DNA of 22,885 nt from a virus (IMGVR_UViG_3300033149_004399:1-22885), one strand, 5' to 3'. Shown: positions 1 to 8,217, numbered from the stretch's first letter. A program made the numbers and translations. The notes: a model not told the origin generated them from the sequence alone.

Positions 1-743
1 CCGGCAGGCACATTAACGCTCATAAAACGGATTCCTATTTCATCCTGAAAATCCATGTTGAGCGTATCATTTAGATAAATAGTGCCTGTGTCATGGTCAA
101 CATAACAATCATCTGTCACCGCGCTCGGATATGCGTGTATTTCTATGGTGTCTGTGTGAGCGATGTAACAGTCGTCGTTCTGCGCCAAGGGCACGGATAT
201 TGCTGTATCTAAAGTTGTGGTTTTTAGATTGTTGATCTTAACACATTCCCCTGACGATGGAGGATTCGCCATCCAGAAGCCGTGTTCGATGGCAAGATCA
301 AAACTGGCATTGGCATATCGTTTATCGCGCACATGCAGAGGGGGAGCAAAAGGATTGCTGTCGTGTTCCCACTTATACCCAAAAATAATAGCATAGGATG
401 TGTTGGATTCCTCCGACCCGCGCCGTTCAATCCACACAGGCTCATTTTGCCACTCTGTGATAGAATATTGTACAGCCTTTTCTAATAATCGTGTGAGCTG
501 TCGCCCTAACTCAATAACGGCATCCGCGCTTTTTCCAGAAATACCGAGTGTAAGTACGTCTACAATATTTCCCCATTTACGCATTTGCATTTGACGACCG
601 TCCGCAAGGTCAGATTCCGCCCAAATGTCCTGCGCGGGCAATCTCTGCGGCGTGTAATCCAATAGATTGATTCCACTGCCACTGCGCGAAAGCAATGTTA
701 CGCTTGTTGTGCCATCAGTAATGGTAAAACGAGGTGTTGTCAT
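1..743 (-). CDS. Putative distal tail / tail-tip protein (C-terminus beyond window)
   Basis: The frame is open from ATG 743-741 to the left edge (247 codons, no stop), so the gene is truncated by the window. Its ATG overlaps the tape measure stop as ATGA, so the two are translationally coupled. The protein starts MTTPRFTITDGTTSVTLLS and looks beta-rich. A motif beginning DDCY, with a nearby His and Asp-Thr, occurs twice 21 residues apart (codons near 174-147 and 111-81). There is no signal peptide or membrane segment. The gene directly after a siphophage tape measure is normally the distal tail (Dit) protein or a tail-tip component, and the N-terminal style fits. That assignment rests mainly on position. 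I see no lytic or receptor-binding motif in the visible part. Confidence 0.7.
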   Translation of the reverse strand, partial: MTTPRFTITDGTTSVTLLSRSGSGINLLDYTPQRLPAQDIWAESDLADGRQMQMRKWGNIVDVLTLGISGKSADAVIELGRQLTRLLEKAVQYSITEWQNEPVWIERRGSEESNTSYAIIFGYKWEHDSNPFAPPLHVRDKRYANASFDLAIEHGFWMANPPSSGECVKINNLKTTTLDTAISVPLAQNDDCYIAHTDTIEIHAYPSAVTDDCYVDHDTGTIYLNDTLNMDFQDEIGIRFMSVNVPA

Positions 744-3700
744 GCTGTATACGATGCCCTTCTTAATTGTTTCGTTATGCTATTTTGCAATAACGCTAAA
801 TCCATATTGTCTCTCACAATATTCCCGCCCATATCCACATTATAAACCGTGCGAGTTTGATGCACAATAGAGGGGGTGTATGCGCTCGTTGGGCGAGGAC
901 GATAGTTTATCAAATCATTAATTGAGGACACCAATTGGGGTGCAGTAACGGTGAGTCCTTGTGTCATGGTTGCCCCCGTTGAAGAGTCGCTGTTCGAGTT
1001 AGGCGATTCCGAAGAGGTGCCACCCAAACCAATAGCATTCCATAGTGCTTGAATAATATTGCCAATGACTTTTCTCGCCCACGTTAATAAGGATACGCCG
1101 GACAAAGAAGCAACTCCCGCTTTGATGCCATCAATAATCTTTCTACCAATACCTTGGGCGTTCTCCCAAACATTACCAAAGCCATCAACGATATTGTCCC
1201 ACACGTCTCCCGCAGTTTGTTTAATTTCCTCGAATTTGTCAGAAATGCCGGTTTTTAAACCCTCGGCTATGAGTGTGCCTTTTTCTTTGGCTTTCTCCCA
1301 AAGCTCTCCTAATCCGTCAGTGATATTAGTCCATATATTGCTGGCGGTTTCTTTAACCGCTTCGAGCTTATTTTTAATACCTTCTATAATTCCTTCTACA
1401 ATAGGTTCGCCAACTTCGGTTTCCATCAAATGTGATGGGGAAAATATCAAGAAAAACAGTGTAAAAGCGTCCAGAATGATCGTCAATATTTTGGCTACTC
1501 TTTCAGGGGTAAAATATTCTGCGAGTTTTTGTTTTATACCCTCCCAGATACCCTCAATTATAGCCCCCCCCAACTCGATCACGACGGGTACTATTATAGG
1601 AATAGATGCCGAAATTCCATCTACCAAGCCGGTTATTATCTTTTCGGTAGTAGTCTTTATAGCCTCTTGTAGCTCTGGGCTATTTGCCACGTCTGTTATG
1701 ATACCTGTCAGTGTTGTGGTAAAATTGGCAGTAAATGTGTCCCAATCGGCACCCTCGGTGATGAGCGTCAATACTTTGCCGCCCAATTCCGCGAGAGCGG
1801 GTTCTAGCTCGCTTAATAAATTTTCCTCATTTTTGATTTTTGGTTTTTGTCCATACTCCCAAGAAAACTCGTACTCGGGTTCAATAGGAATCCCCAACTC
1901 CCATTTTACAGCTCTCACTAATCTATCCCATTCGTCCTTTAAACCCCCAAGTGCTTCTTGTATCTTTCTTCTGGCTTCTCTAAAGGCGGTGTCAATGTTA
2001 AAACTCAAATCTCCTGCACCGCCCATAGCCTCTTTCAGTGCTTTAGCCATGTCTTCCATAGCACTGCCAGCACCTTTAGTCTGTTTGGTGAGTTTAATCA
2101 TCAAATTGACTAAATCGCGTTGTGCATCAACCGTTTCTTGTAGTTTGTTTTTATTCTCTTCGGCTGTTTTGAGTTCCTTCTCGCGTTTAGTAATCAATTC
2201 GCCAGCTTCTCTACGCTGGTCTTGCATTGCTCGAATTTCTTTGAGTTTGGCTTCAAGGGTTGCTTCATCTGCGCCGGAGCGCAATAATTCGTTATATTCG
2301 CGCACTAATTTTTGTACAGCCTCGTCAGATTCCTCATACCATTCAGTCGCCTTGTCTAATGCTTTTTGAGCTTTTTCTACACGCTTAATAGCTTTGGCTA
2401 ACTCAAATTCTTGTTTAATTAATTTACTAAGAGCACTACCGTATTCGCCGCCAATACTCCGAATATAATCCAATAATCCTGTATCCAATTTCCCCGTTTT
2501 TAGTGATTTGGATAGCATACGCGCCACTTCTTGCAGTTTGGTTTGAATGACAGACGAATCCAAGCCTAAGCCCGATAGCGCGCTTTCGATGGGGCTAAGA
2601 ATTTGATTTATGATACTAAAATCGGCTTTTGTCATTCCCTTGAACCATTCTTCAATTGTCTTTGCGCCCCATGTATCAATCATAGGTAGAATTTTGGGCG
2701 GTGACTGAACTTCAAATAATTCTGTAATTGTATTGGAAATAAAATTGACTAATGCAGTGATTGCATTTGCCGCACCCCGCAATAAGCCGAATCCCCACTC
2801 TTCCATCATTTCTCTGCCGTGAATAAATAAATCGGTTCCAAGTTCTATAAGCCATTGCATAAAATCAAGAATCTTTTTTGCTATCTGGTTTACAGACCAG
2901 TCGGTTTCCCCGACTATGGATCGCAGCATGTAAACAAATGTTTTACCAAAATCTTCAAAAATGCCTGTTTTGATTACTTCGCCAAATGCCAGGGCAACGG
3001 TGTGAAGAGTAGGTAGTATATCTGCCAACATCGGGCGCATAAAATCAGACATCATCACCGTTTTCAGTGTTTCAAATCGGTTTTGTAAACCTGCTATGGT
3101 TTTGCTTAATGCCTCCGCCGAACCGCCATAATGGGTAAGTGAAAAAGCAATAAGCGCGTCCGCTAAATCTTGTACGCTGATTGTGCCTTCTTGCATACGC
3201 TGGTTAAATTCATCAACCGTGATTCCCAACTCTTCTCTTAGCACCTGCGCCAAGTCAAGACCAGAGTTTGCCAATTCATATAAATCCCGCTGAAAAATTT
3301 TGCCATTTTTAGCCACTTGTGCAAAGTTGCGAGCTAATAACTCTAAGACCTCGTTAGAGAACCCCGTAGCGGCTCCAATTTCGATGAGGGCTTCTGTTAA
3401 CTCGTATGAGGTATCTAAAGCCACACCATACGCCGCAATTTTGCGGTAAAGCCCGTAAATGTCTTCTAACGGGAATGGTGATACAAGCGATAAATCAATT
3501 AATGCCTTACGGAGTTGTTCGGAAATGGGTATGGCGGCTACCATCGCGTCTCTGGCTGTTTCAAAGCGACCCTCTGTTACTAAAGCCGCTGCCACCACCG
3601 CGTTAAGGGCAGTTTCGATTTTTTGAAATTCTGTTGCTGTTTTATATAAATGCTCTAATTCGGCGCGCATATCCGCGAGAGCTTGCGTTCCTTGTTGGCG

Positions 3701-4438
3701 CAATTTGTTAAAAAATTTCCTAACGGGAGTTAAAGCAATTTTTAGAAGCGCCTTTGTTACTTTTGCTGCCGCAGAAATAATTTTTCCAAAAGCACGCAGT
3801 GCTGCCCGCCGCATATTATTAAACATTTCTATAACAGCCGCCATTGCCCTAAAATGCCATCCTCCCATCTTACCAAGCATTGAGCCTAAAGCCGCGCCAA
3901 TACCAGTGCCTATACCCGGTGCAACAGCGGAGCCTATGGCAGCGCCTAGCACTGTACCTAATGTAGTGCCAACATCTCGCATTGCATTGCCTGTTTTATC
4001 TAATAATCCTGCAAAACCCTTGAGTTTCGATTTGAAGCGAGGCATATGCGCGGCAAGCCCCCCAATAATACCTCCCATAATAGCTGTCCCCATATTGGTT
4101 CCCGCTTGTTTGGCAGTTGGCTGAACAGCGGTTGTGGTGTTTTTTACAGTTTGTCCTATTAAAACGCCCCCATCGCGCACGGCTTGATTCATGACCTGCA
4201 TTTCGCGCTGTGTATGCTGAGCCATTTGTGTAGTAGACTGCCCGATACTTTCAAAGGCAGTTTTGGCATCGCGCGCGAAGCCTTGAATGGTTCTGTTTAG
4301 CGCGGTAACATTAGAGCTAAGGCTGTCCAGAGACTTATTTAATTGCGCGATAGCATCGAAAAATGTTTTTATATCCCGCTTAAATTTATCGGTTTTAAAA
4401 TAGGCTTCAAACCCAACGGGGGTCGGCTGGTCGCTCAT
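740..4438 (-). CDS. Tail tape measure protein
   Basis: A 1232-residue protein that sets tail length and is probably ejected with the DNA. The N-terminus (about 1-100) is helical and Gln/Ala/Thr-rich. Residues about 150-195 form a glycine/alanine-rich hydrophobic stretch (GAAIGSAVAPGIGTGIGAAL) that could insert in a membrane. Residues about 270-470 match the conserved tape measure domain style (FSNEVLELLARNFAQVAKNG, RDLYELANSGLDLAQVL). A charged coiled coil lies at about 680-830. The C-terminal third has repeated segments of the form W-N/D-I-x-D-G-L/F-x-x-x-W-E-x-A, typical of tape measure tails, and two SP-S/P-x-x-x-x motifs (SPPKILP, SPSHLME). The ATG overlaps the stop of the preceding T frame (ATGA), and the stop overlaps the next ATG. 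It is the longest gene in the window, as expected for a tape measure. Confidence 0.95.
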   Translation of the reverse strand: MSDQPTPVGFEAYFKTDKFKRDIKTFFDAIAQLNKSLDSLSSNVTALNRTIQGFARDAKTAFESIGQSTTQMAQHTQREMQVMNQAVRDGGVLIGQTVKNTTTAVQPTAKQAGTNMGTAIMGGIIGGLAAHMPRFKSKLKGFAGLLDKTGNAMRDVGTTLGTVLGAAIGSAVAPGIGTGIGAALGSMLGKMGGWHFRAMAAVIEMFNNMRRAALRAFGKIISAAAKVTKALLKIALTPVRKFFNKLRQQGTQALADMRAELEHLYKTATEFQKIETALNAVVAAALVTEGRFETARDAMVAAIPISEQLRKALIDLSLVSPFPLEDIYGLYRKIAAYGVALDTSYELTEALIEIGAATGFSNEVLELLARNFAQVAKNGKIFQRDLYELANSGLDLAQVLREELGITVDEFNQRMQEGTISVQDLADALIAFSLTHYGGSAEALSKTIAGLQNRFETLKTVMMSDFMRPMLADILPTLHTVALAFGEVIKTGIFEDFGKTFVYMLRSIVGETDWSVNQIAKKILDFMQWLIELGTDLFIHGREMMEEWGFGLLRGAANAITALVNFISNTITELFEVQSPPKILPMIDTWGAKTIEEWFKGMTKADFSIINQILSPIESALSGLGLDSSVIQTKLQEVARMLSKSLKTGKLDTGLLDYIRSIGGEYGSALSKLIKQEFELAKAIKRVEKAQKALDKATEWYEESDEAVQKLVREYNELLRSGADEATLEAKLKEIRAMQDQRREAGELITKREKELKTAEENKNKLQETVDAQRDLVNLMIKLTKQTKGAGSAMEDMAKALKEAMGGAGDLSFNIDTAFREARRKIQEALGGLKDEWDRLVRAVKWELGIPIEPEYEFSWEYGQKPKIKNEENLLSELEPALAELGGKVLTLITEGADWDTFTANFTTTLTGIITDVANSPELQEAIKTTTEKIITGLVDGISASIPIIVPVVIELGGAIIEGIWEGIKQKLAEYFTPERVAKILTIILDAFTLFFLIFSPSHLMETEVGEPIVEGIIEGIKNKLEAVKETASNIWTNITDGLGELWEKAKEKGTLIAEGLKTGISDKFEEIKQTAGDVWDNIVDGFGNVWENAQGIGRKIIDGIKAGVASLSGVSLLTWARKVIGNIIQALWNAIGLGGTSSESPNSNSDSSTGATMTQGLTVTAPQLVSSINDLINYRPRPTSAYTPSIVHQTRTVYNVDMGGNIVRDNMDLALLQNSITKQLRRASYTA

Positions 4439-4716
4439 TTTTCCTTTAATCTCTTCCGCGATAGATAATTTTCATAACTCTCGATTTTGGCTGACGCAAG
4501 AGCGTGTCCATACATCACCGCCCCATCCTGATAAGGATGACATAACCCAAAATCAGAGGGAAGCCAGCCTTTATCTAAAACAGCGTCAACCTGTACGAAA
4601 AAGTCACTTGTAATCCAATTGCTACTATATGCGTCAGGAATCGCCAGCCTGTTCAGCGGAATCTGGTCGTTGGGCGGGTTCGCTGTCTTGTTCAGTCTTT
4701 TGATCGCGAAAGGATT
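4435..4716 (-). CDS. Tail assembly chaperone T extension, read by frameshift from G
   Basis: This 93-codon open frame lies in the +1 (equivalently -2) frame of the preceding gene G. It overlaps the last 27 codons of G and continues 66 codons past the G stop to a TGA that overlaps the tape measure ATG. Beyond the G stop it reads as a real protein (PDAYSSNWITSDFFVQVDAV, then WLPSDFGLCHPYQDGAVMYG). It has no credible start: no ATG with a Shine-Dalgarno occurs before the middle of the segment. Position immediately before the tape measure and lack of its own start match the T part of the lambda G/GT chaperone pair, made by programmed frameshifting. Candidate slip sites are UCC-UGA-C at the G stop (4639-4633) and CCC-G at 4678-4675. 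A sequencing indel is the main alternative. Confidence 0.75.
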   Translation of the reverse strand, partial: NPFAIKRLNKTANPPNDQIPLNRLAIPDAYSSNWITSDFFVQVDAVLDKGWLPSDFGLCHPYQDGAVMYGHALASAKIESYENYLSRKRLKEK

Positions 4717-5257
4717 TCATGGCTTGCTTGACCTCCTCGCCGCTAATCACGCCAGCAACCTTCATGGTTTCCGCCAACAAGCGCATCATTTCATCTGTGT
4801 TATCGCATAAAACAACATGCTCTACGTATAAACGCTTTACTCGCGTTTCATACTTTTCTGGATCAGGCAATAAAAGACCAGTATCTATTTTTTGCCTATG
4901 TACATATTGTTTTAAATCCTCTAAGGGAACTATCACACAATTCAGTGCTTCATACATCATGTGCTGCCACACGCGTGTTTCAAGCTCGTCTTGCTCTTGT
5001 TCATATTTAGCCCAAGCCGCCTTTTCCTCATCGGTTTCTAAGGTATCTTTGGTGTGATAGTAAATGATCTCCTCACCACCAAAAGCATCTTCGGCTTTAT
5101 AGGTTGGGCGTTGGGGCAGAGGGCGATGTTCTTCTAATTCCCAAGCGGTTTTTACAGATTCTTCTACGCGCAGCATCATCATGCGCGTAAAACCCGTGAT
5201 GGTATATTTGCGACCATCTAGGGCGATAAATGTTCCTGTTTTCTTTCCATCAATCAT
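4634..5257 (-). CDS. Tail assembly chaperone G-like protein
   Basis: A 207-residue acidic, helical protein (starts MIDGKKTGTFIALDGRKYTI) between the major tail protein and the tape measure. That is the position of the gpG tail assembly chaperone that coats the tape measure before tube polymerisation. I chose the ATG at 5257-5255 because GGGAG lies 6 bases upstream; the frame extends to an ATG at 5308 but that stretch is inside a strong hairpin and has no good ribosome site. The C-terminus is hydrophilic and low in complexity (DSEPAQRPDSAEQAG), as expected for the linker where T is appended. The ribosome site may be controlled by the hairpin at 5261-5335. Identification rests on position, length and the overlapping T frame rather than a clear motif. 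Confidence 0.7.
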   Translation of the reverse strand: MIDGKKTGTFIALDGRKYTITGFTRMMMLRVEESVKTAWELEEHRPLPQRPTYKAEDAFGGEEIIYYHTKDTLETDEEKAAWAKYEQEQDELETRVWQHMMYEALNCVIVPLEDLKQYVHRQKIDTGLLLPDPEKYETRVKRLYVEHVVLCDNTDEMMRLLAETMKVAGVISGEEVKQAMKSFRDQKTEQDSEPAQRPDSAEQAGDS

Positions 5258-5260
5258 TAT

Positions 5261-5335
5261 ATGCTCCCACTGACGGGGGGCATATCGGGGAGCAGGCGAT
5301 ATGCACACCCCGTGAGTATAGTTTTAATGCTCCCA
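5261..5335 (-). promoter_or_regulatory. Hairpin with loop complementary to the ribosome site of G
   Basis: In the 84 bases between the major tail gene and G, GCATATCG (5280-5287) pairs with CGATATGC (5297-5304). The stem is extended by ACGGGG (5273-5278) with CCCCGT (5308-5313) across a small internal loop. The apical loop contains 5288-5294, which is complementary to a 7-base sequence present twice: at 5262-5268, which contains the G ribosome site, and at 5328-5334, just after the major tail stop. No U-tract follows on the leftward transcript, so it does not look like a terminator. Loop-to-ribosome-site pairing that tunes G translation is an inference. Confidence 0.5.
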
Positions 5336-5341
5336 ACTAAT

Positions 5342-6799
5342 TTACGCTGCTATTTTAGCAATAAATGCTGTGCCGCCTTGCGGCTCACCAACAACAAAAG
5401 CCAGGTTGGGATTAACAACATGCACGGCATTGAGTCCCGCATTCGTGGGGGTAGCCAACGCGCGCCATGTCGTGCCGCCCAAAATCGTTTGTAGTACCGT
5501 GCCAACGGGTACAGCGCTGTCTAATGCCAAGAATCCAACTTGCATGTCGGAAAATTCTATGTCGTTGATAGCGGCAGGCGATCCGCCTAAGCCAGTACGT
5601 TCAGTCCATGTGGCTGCGAAATCATGTGAGTAGAACAAGTCTCCATTGGCATCCCCAACCCAAATTGTATCCTCTTCAGGCATCCGACAAGTACGCAGAT
5701 CAGGTGCGCCAGCGACAGCAGTGCCGGCTGTCCATGTGTCCCCACCATCTTCGGTGATAGCCACAACACCTCCAGCGGCAACAGCCACGCCAGTGTTGAC
5801 ATCAAAGAAATGGATATGCGTGTAGTCGTTGACAGTGATGCCGCCGGCTTCTTTGGCAACCCAGCTTTCTCCGCCGTCTTCTGATTTATAAATATAACCG
5901 GCAGCCGAGGCGAGCCAAATGTTTTGGGCGTCTAGCACATATAAACTGCCACCAAGTGTAGCACCATGTCCTGCGGCAGCACCGCCAATGTTTACGGAAG
6001 TCCAGTTAGCACCCTGGTCATCAGAATAGGCAATCATGCCCTGCCCGGCAGCCGGGGCTTCCATAGCCACTAACCAGCGCTCAGTGTTGTTATCTTTCAT
6101 AAACCATTGACATGCCATAATGTTTTCACCAGCAACGAACGGGTTGCCGGCAGCGGCAGTCCAGGTAATACCGCCGTCTTGCGAATATATCACATTGCCT
6201 AAAGCGGGGGCAACTGCGCTATCCGCAACAGCAATTAAAATATCGCCTGGCTCACGCCGCTCTTCACAATTTGCGGCGACAGAGCCGTGAATATCATTAA
6301 GGGCTTCTGTCTCTGTGGTTGTGAGGCGCTGAAGTTCAGGATAGCCCACTAAAATGATATGAGAATCGCCGCTAAACGCTACGGCGTGTGTGGATGGGGT
6401 GTCGTCAGTGTGATGCACCAGCGCGTCATAGCTATCCTCGGTAGGCTCTGCGTTAGTCATAATGATTACGCGTTCAGCATTATTGATTTCTGTAACCTTG
6501 CCATATTTCACTTGTGCAAATAACAAGGTAACAGGACAATACAATTTCTCTAATTCGCTTAGAGAAACTCCTGTTAATTGCGTCAAGGTCACGGTTGCAG
6601 GCCCTGGTGCGCCGTATGTTTTACCAACCTCATTCCAGCCATCGCCATAGGGGTTAAAGCATTTAATCAACTCTTTATCCCGTTTGGGAGAGGTCACTGG
6701 GTCAGCATCAAGGCAACGCAGCACTTGGGCGCGTGAGTTGGGGCCTGTTTTTTGAATGAAAACCGAGCCTCGGCGACTTGAAAATACTAAATCTGCCAT
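5342..6799 (-). CDS. Major tail protein with C-terminal Asp-box (BNR/Ycf48-like) beta-propeller
   Basis: A 485-residue protein. Residues about 1-170 have the composition and position of a siphophage major tail tube subunit (after the gp10-like and connector genes, before chaperone and tape measure). Residues about 200-445 carry six Asp-box-like motifs of the type S/T-x-D-x-G-x-x-W: SQDGGITW 206-213, SDDQGANW 259-266, SEDGGESW 306-313, TEDGGDTW 349-356, SHDFAATW 391-398 and the degenerate ILGGTTW 439-445. They are spaced 42-53 residues apart, as in sialidase or Ycf48 beta-propellers. No sialidase catalytic residues can be assigned, so binding or decoration of the tail surface is more likely than catalysis. 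The start ATG has GGAG upstream (GGAGTAAAAATG). The two-domain reading is an inference from sequence pattern. Confidence 0.75.
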   Translation of the reverse strand: MADLVFSSRRGSVFIQKTGPNSRAQVLRCLDADPVTSPKRDKELIKCFNPYGDGWNEVGKTYGAPGPATVTLTQLTGVSLSELEKLYCPVTLLFAQVKYGKVTEINNAERVIIMTNAEPTEDSYDALVHHTDDTPSTHAVAFSGDSHIILVGYPELQRLTTTETEALNDIHGSVAANCEERREPGDILIAVADSAVAPALGNVIYSQDGGITWTAAAGNPFVAGENIMACQWFMKDNNTERWLVAMEAPAAGQGMIAYSDDQGANWTSVNIGGAAAGHGATLGGSLYVLDAQNIWLASAAGYIYKSEDGGESWVAKEAGGITVNDYTHIHFFDVNTGVAVAAGGVVAITEDGGDTWTAGTAVAGAPDLRTCRMPEEDTIWVGDANGDLFYSHDFAATWTERTGLGGSPAAINDIEFSDMQVGFLALDSAVPVGTVLQTILGGTTWRALATPTNAGLNAVHVVNPNLAFVVGEPQGGTAFIAKIAA

Positions 6800-6801
6800 T
6801 T

Positions 6802-7185
6802 TTACTCCTTATTCTTATACTTGTTGGCGATTTGTAATATCATCGCCAAATCGGTTTTATAGGCGGCATTTAGCGCGCCAATAATCGCATTAGGATTTTG
6901 CCAAACATCTTCCGGTGTCCAAATCCCTGCGTTGTGTAACGCTATTTCGATCTCCTCTGCTGTGAGCGTGGGATGAATCTCAGAAGACCAGGGGATACCA
7001 TAATCAGGGCATTGATCCAATATATGAGTCTCTATTTTGCCCCCCGACACAGCTTTTGTTGGAACGATTTTCCGGTGGGCGCGCCCTTGATATACCCATT
7101 CAACAACAGCGTTTTTACCGCGCGAAGAAATCATATTTACCGCCTTATATGATTTTCTCTTTTTTTCTTGTTTTTCGTCAGTCAT
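6802..7185 (-). CDS. Unknown protein between gp10-like and major tail genes
   Basis: A 127-residue protein beginning with a lysine-rich segment (MTDEKQEKKRKSYKAVNMIS). Its middle reads like a small beta barrel (NAVVEWVYQGRAHRKIVPTK) and a helical C-terminus follows. The ATG lies inside the last codons of the gp10-like gene (8-base overlap), with GGAG four bases upstream, so translation is coupled. Position between the gp10-like gene and the major tail protein is where tail terminator or tail completion proteins usually lie, but I recognise no family signature. Tail completion is therefore only a positional guess. Confidence 0.65.
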   Translation of the reverse strand: MTDEKQEKKRKSYKAVNMISSRGKNAVVEWVYQGRAHRKIVPTKAVSGGKIETHILDQCPDYGIPWSSEIHPTLTAEEIEIALHNAGIWTPEDVWQNPNAIIGALNAAYKTDLAMILQIANKYKNKE

Positions 7186-7699
7186 AACGCTCCGTTTCTA
7201 ATGTTATCAATTTAAAATGTTTCATAATTTCATTAAAATCTTTTTGCACTAACGGTATTTGCTCTTCATTAATGGGCTTCTCAAAATTTCTGGCTTGTGT
7301 GCCTTTATGCTCAACGTGGTCAGTGTGTATCCAGGGGCCATTATAGTCTTTGCCGCCGTGCCGAGTGTGCAAACTTTCCACTTTTGTAACGCTGGTATAT
7401 TTTAAAGGAAAAACCAGCATGGGGGCATTTTTGGGCGTAATAGGATGCGCTTTTGTGCCAAGATCAACAAACCGATATTTTAAATTGGTGGTTTGCACCT
7501 TGACTATCATTTCATTAGGGCTTACCTGTACATTTTTGGTAAACTGCGGCACATCGTGCCAATAAGTCGTTAGTTCGCCATAGGTGTGATGCACGCGGTC
7601 AGCAAGTTTGTTGCCAATTTGCCGCATTCGATTCATGAACTTTTGTTGAGCAAAGCCGCTGTCGCTTGGCATTGTGACTTTAAACTGTAATGTAGTCAT
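7178..7699 (-). CDS. HK97 gp10-like neck/tail protein
   Basis: A 173-residue protein with the hallmarks of the HK97 gp10-like family: a helical N-terminus (MNRMRQIGNKLADRVHHTYG), the central block YRFVDLGTKAHPITPKNAPM, a hydrophobic FPLKY strand and the late HKGTQARNF block, followed by a C-terminal helix. These proteins act at the head-tail junction or as tail completion factors. The ATG directly follows the TAG of the upstream gene and its end overlaps the next gene. Its place between the connector candidate and the major tail gene agrees with the family. No unusual residues or truncation are seen. Confidence 0.8.
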   Translation of the reverse strand: MTTLQFKVTMPSDSGFAQQKFMNRMRQIGNKLADRVHHTYGELTTYWHDVPQFTKNVQVSPNEMIVKVQTTNLKYRFVDLGTKAHPITPKNAPMLVFPLKYTSVTKVESLHTRHGGKDYNGPWIHTDHVEHKGTQARNFEKPINEEQIPLVQKDFNEIMKHFKLITLETERYD

Positions 7700-8143
7700 C
7701 TATCGGCTTCGCATCATTCGGTTTTTAATAATGGCTGCCGTAGACCATTCCGTTAAACTGCGTTCCGCAGTCCCAAATGCGGGGTAATTAGCACCCGTGT
7801 AACCTTCACAAAGCTCAACATCGCCCGTCATTATCATATCAAAATTGCGCCGTAGCTCCTCAGCAATTAAACGTTTTTGCGGCGCATCATAAGGATTGGC
7901 ACAAGGACAGCCTTGAATAACAGCGGCATCTAAGATATTTAGTTTTTTAAGGTACGTCAGCGCCCAGCCAGCCAATGTGCAGTCGCAAGCCCCAGCCGCA
8001 GAGACCGCTGCGTGTATATCGGCAGCCGCCTTTTCCAGAAACTCATTGACAATGCTTTCCTCTTCGGTGTCATGATCAGTACCAGCACCACAAAAGAAAG
8101 CAAAGTATTCAGCGGCAGTAGCATAACGACCAGAGCAAGGCAT
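7700..8143 (-). CDS. Putative head-tail connector/adaptor protein
   Basis: A 147-residue, mostly helical protein. The ATG at 8143-8141 is chosen because GAGG lies 5 bases upstream (GAGGAATCAATG); the frame can be extended to a TTG at 8176, but that stretch is part of a hairpin. The protein is unusually rich in cysteine for this operon (CDCTLAGWALTYL, then GCPCANPYD), with seven to eight Cys in 147 residues. Position between capsid and gp10-like genes is that of the DNA-packaging adaptor (HK97 gp6 type), which is also all-helical. The family signature is not certain, so the function is inferred from context. Confidence 0.6.
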   Translation of the reverse strand: MPCSGRYATAAEYFAFFCGAGTDHDTEEESIVNEFLEKAAADIHAAVSAAGACDCTLAGWALTYLKKLNILDAAVIQGCPCANPYDAPQKRLIAEELRRNFDMIMTGDVELCEGYTGANYPAFGTAERSLTEWSTAAIIKNRMMRSR

Positions 8144-8159
8144 TGATTCCTCGTTTTCT

Positions 8160-8194
8160 GATAGGGCTTTCAACAATCGGTCGAAAACCCTATC
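8160..8194 (-). promoter_or_regulatory. 12-bp intercistronic hairpin without U-tract
   Basis: Arms 8160-8171 and 8183-8194 form a 12-bp stem with an 11-base loop. On the leftward transcript the only non-Watson-Crick pair is a G-U wobble, whereas the rightward transcript would have a C-A mismatch, so the structure fits the leftward mRNA. No run of T follows it on that strand, and the ribosome site of the connector gene begins a few bases later. It is probably an RNA processing, stability or translation-spacing element between head and neck genes. Confidence 0.5.
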
Positions 8195-8217
8195 TATTTA
8201 TTTTGTATTGCCAACCA

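Noticed and set aside
1059-2369. Long rightward open frame of 436 codons
   Set aside because: It lies wholly antisense to the tape measure gene, has no ribosome site, and its Ser/Pro-rich sequence is what the complement of the tape measure codons gives.
3705-4124. Rightward open frame of 139 codons
   Set aside because: Antisense to the glycine/alanine-rich part of the tape measure; Pro/Ala-rich composition is an artefact of reading Gly/Ala codons on the other strand.
5258-5308. Upstream ATG extending gene G by 17 residues
   Set aside because: The extension is inside a strong hairpin and the GGGAG site serves the ATG at 5257.
5587-5859. Leftward 90-codon frame inside the major tail gene
   Set aside because: It overlaps the Asp-box domain in another frame, with no ribosome site and no protein-like pattern.
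8144-8176. TTG start extending the connector gene
   Set aside because: It lies in the intercistronic stem and has no ribosome site, while GAGG is ideally placed for the ATG at 8143.
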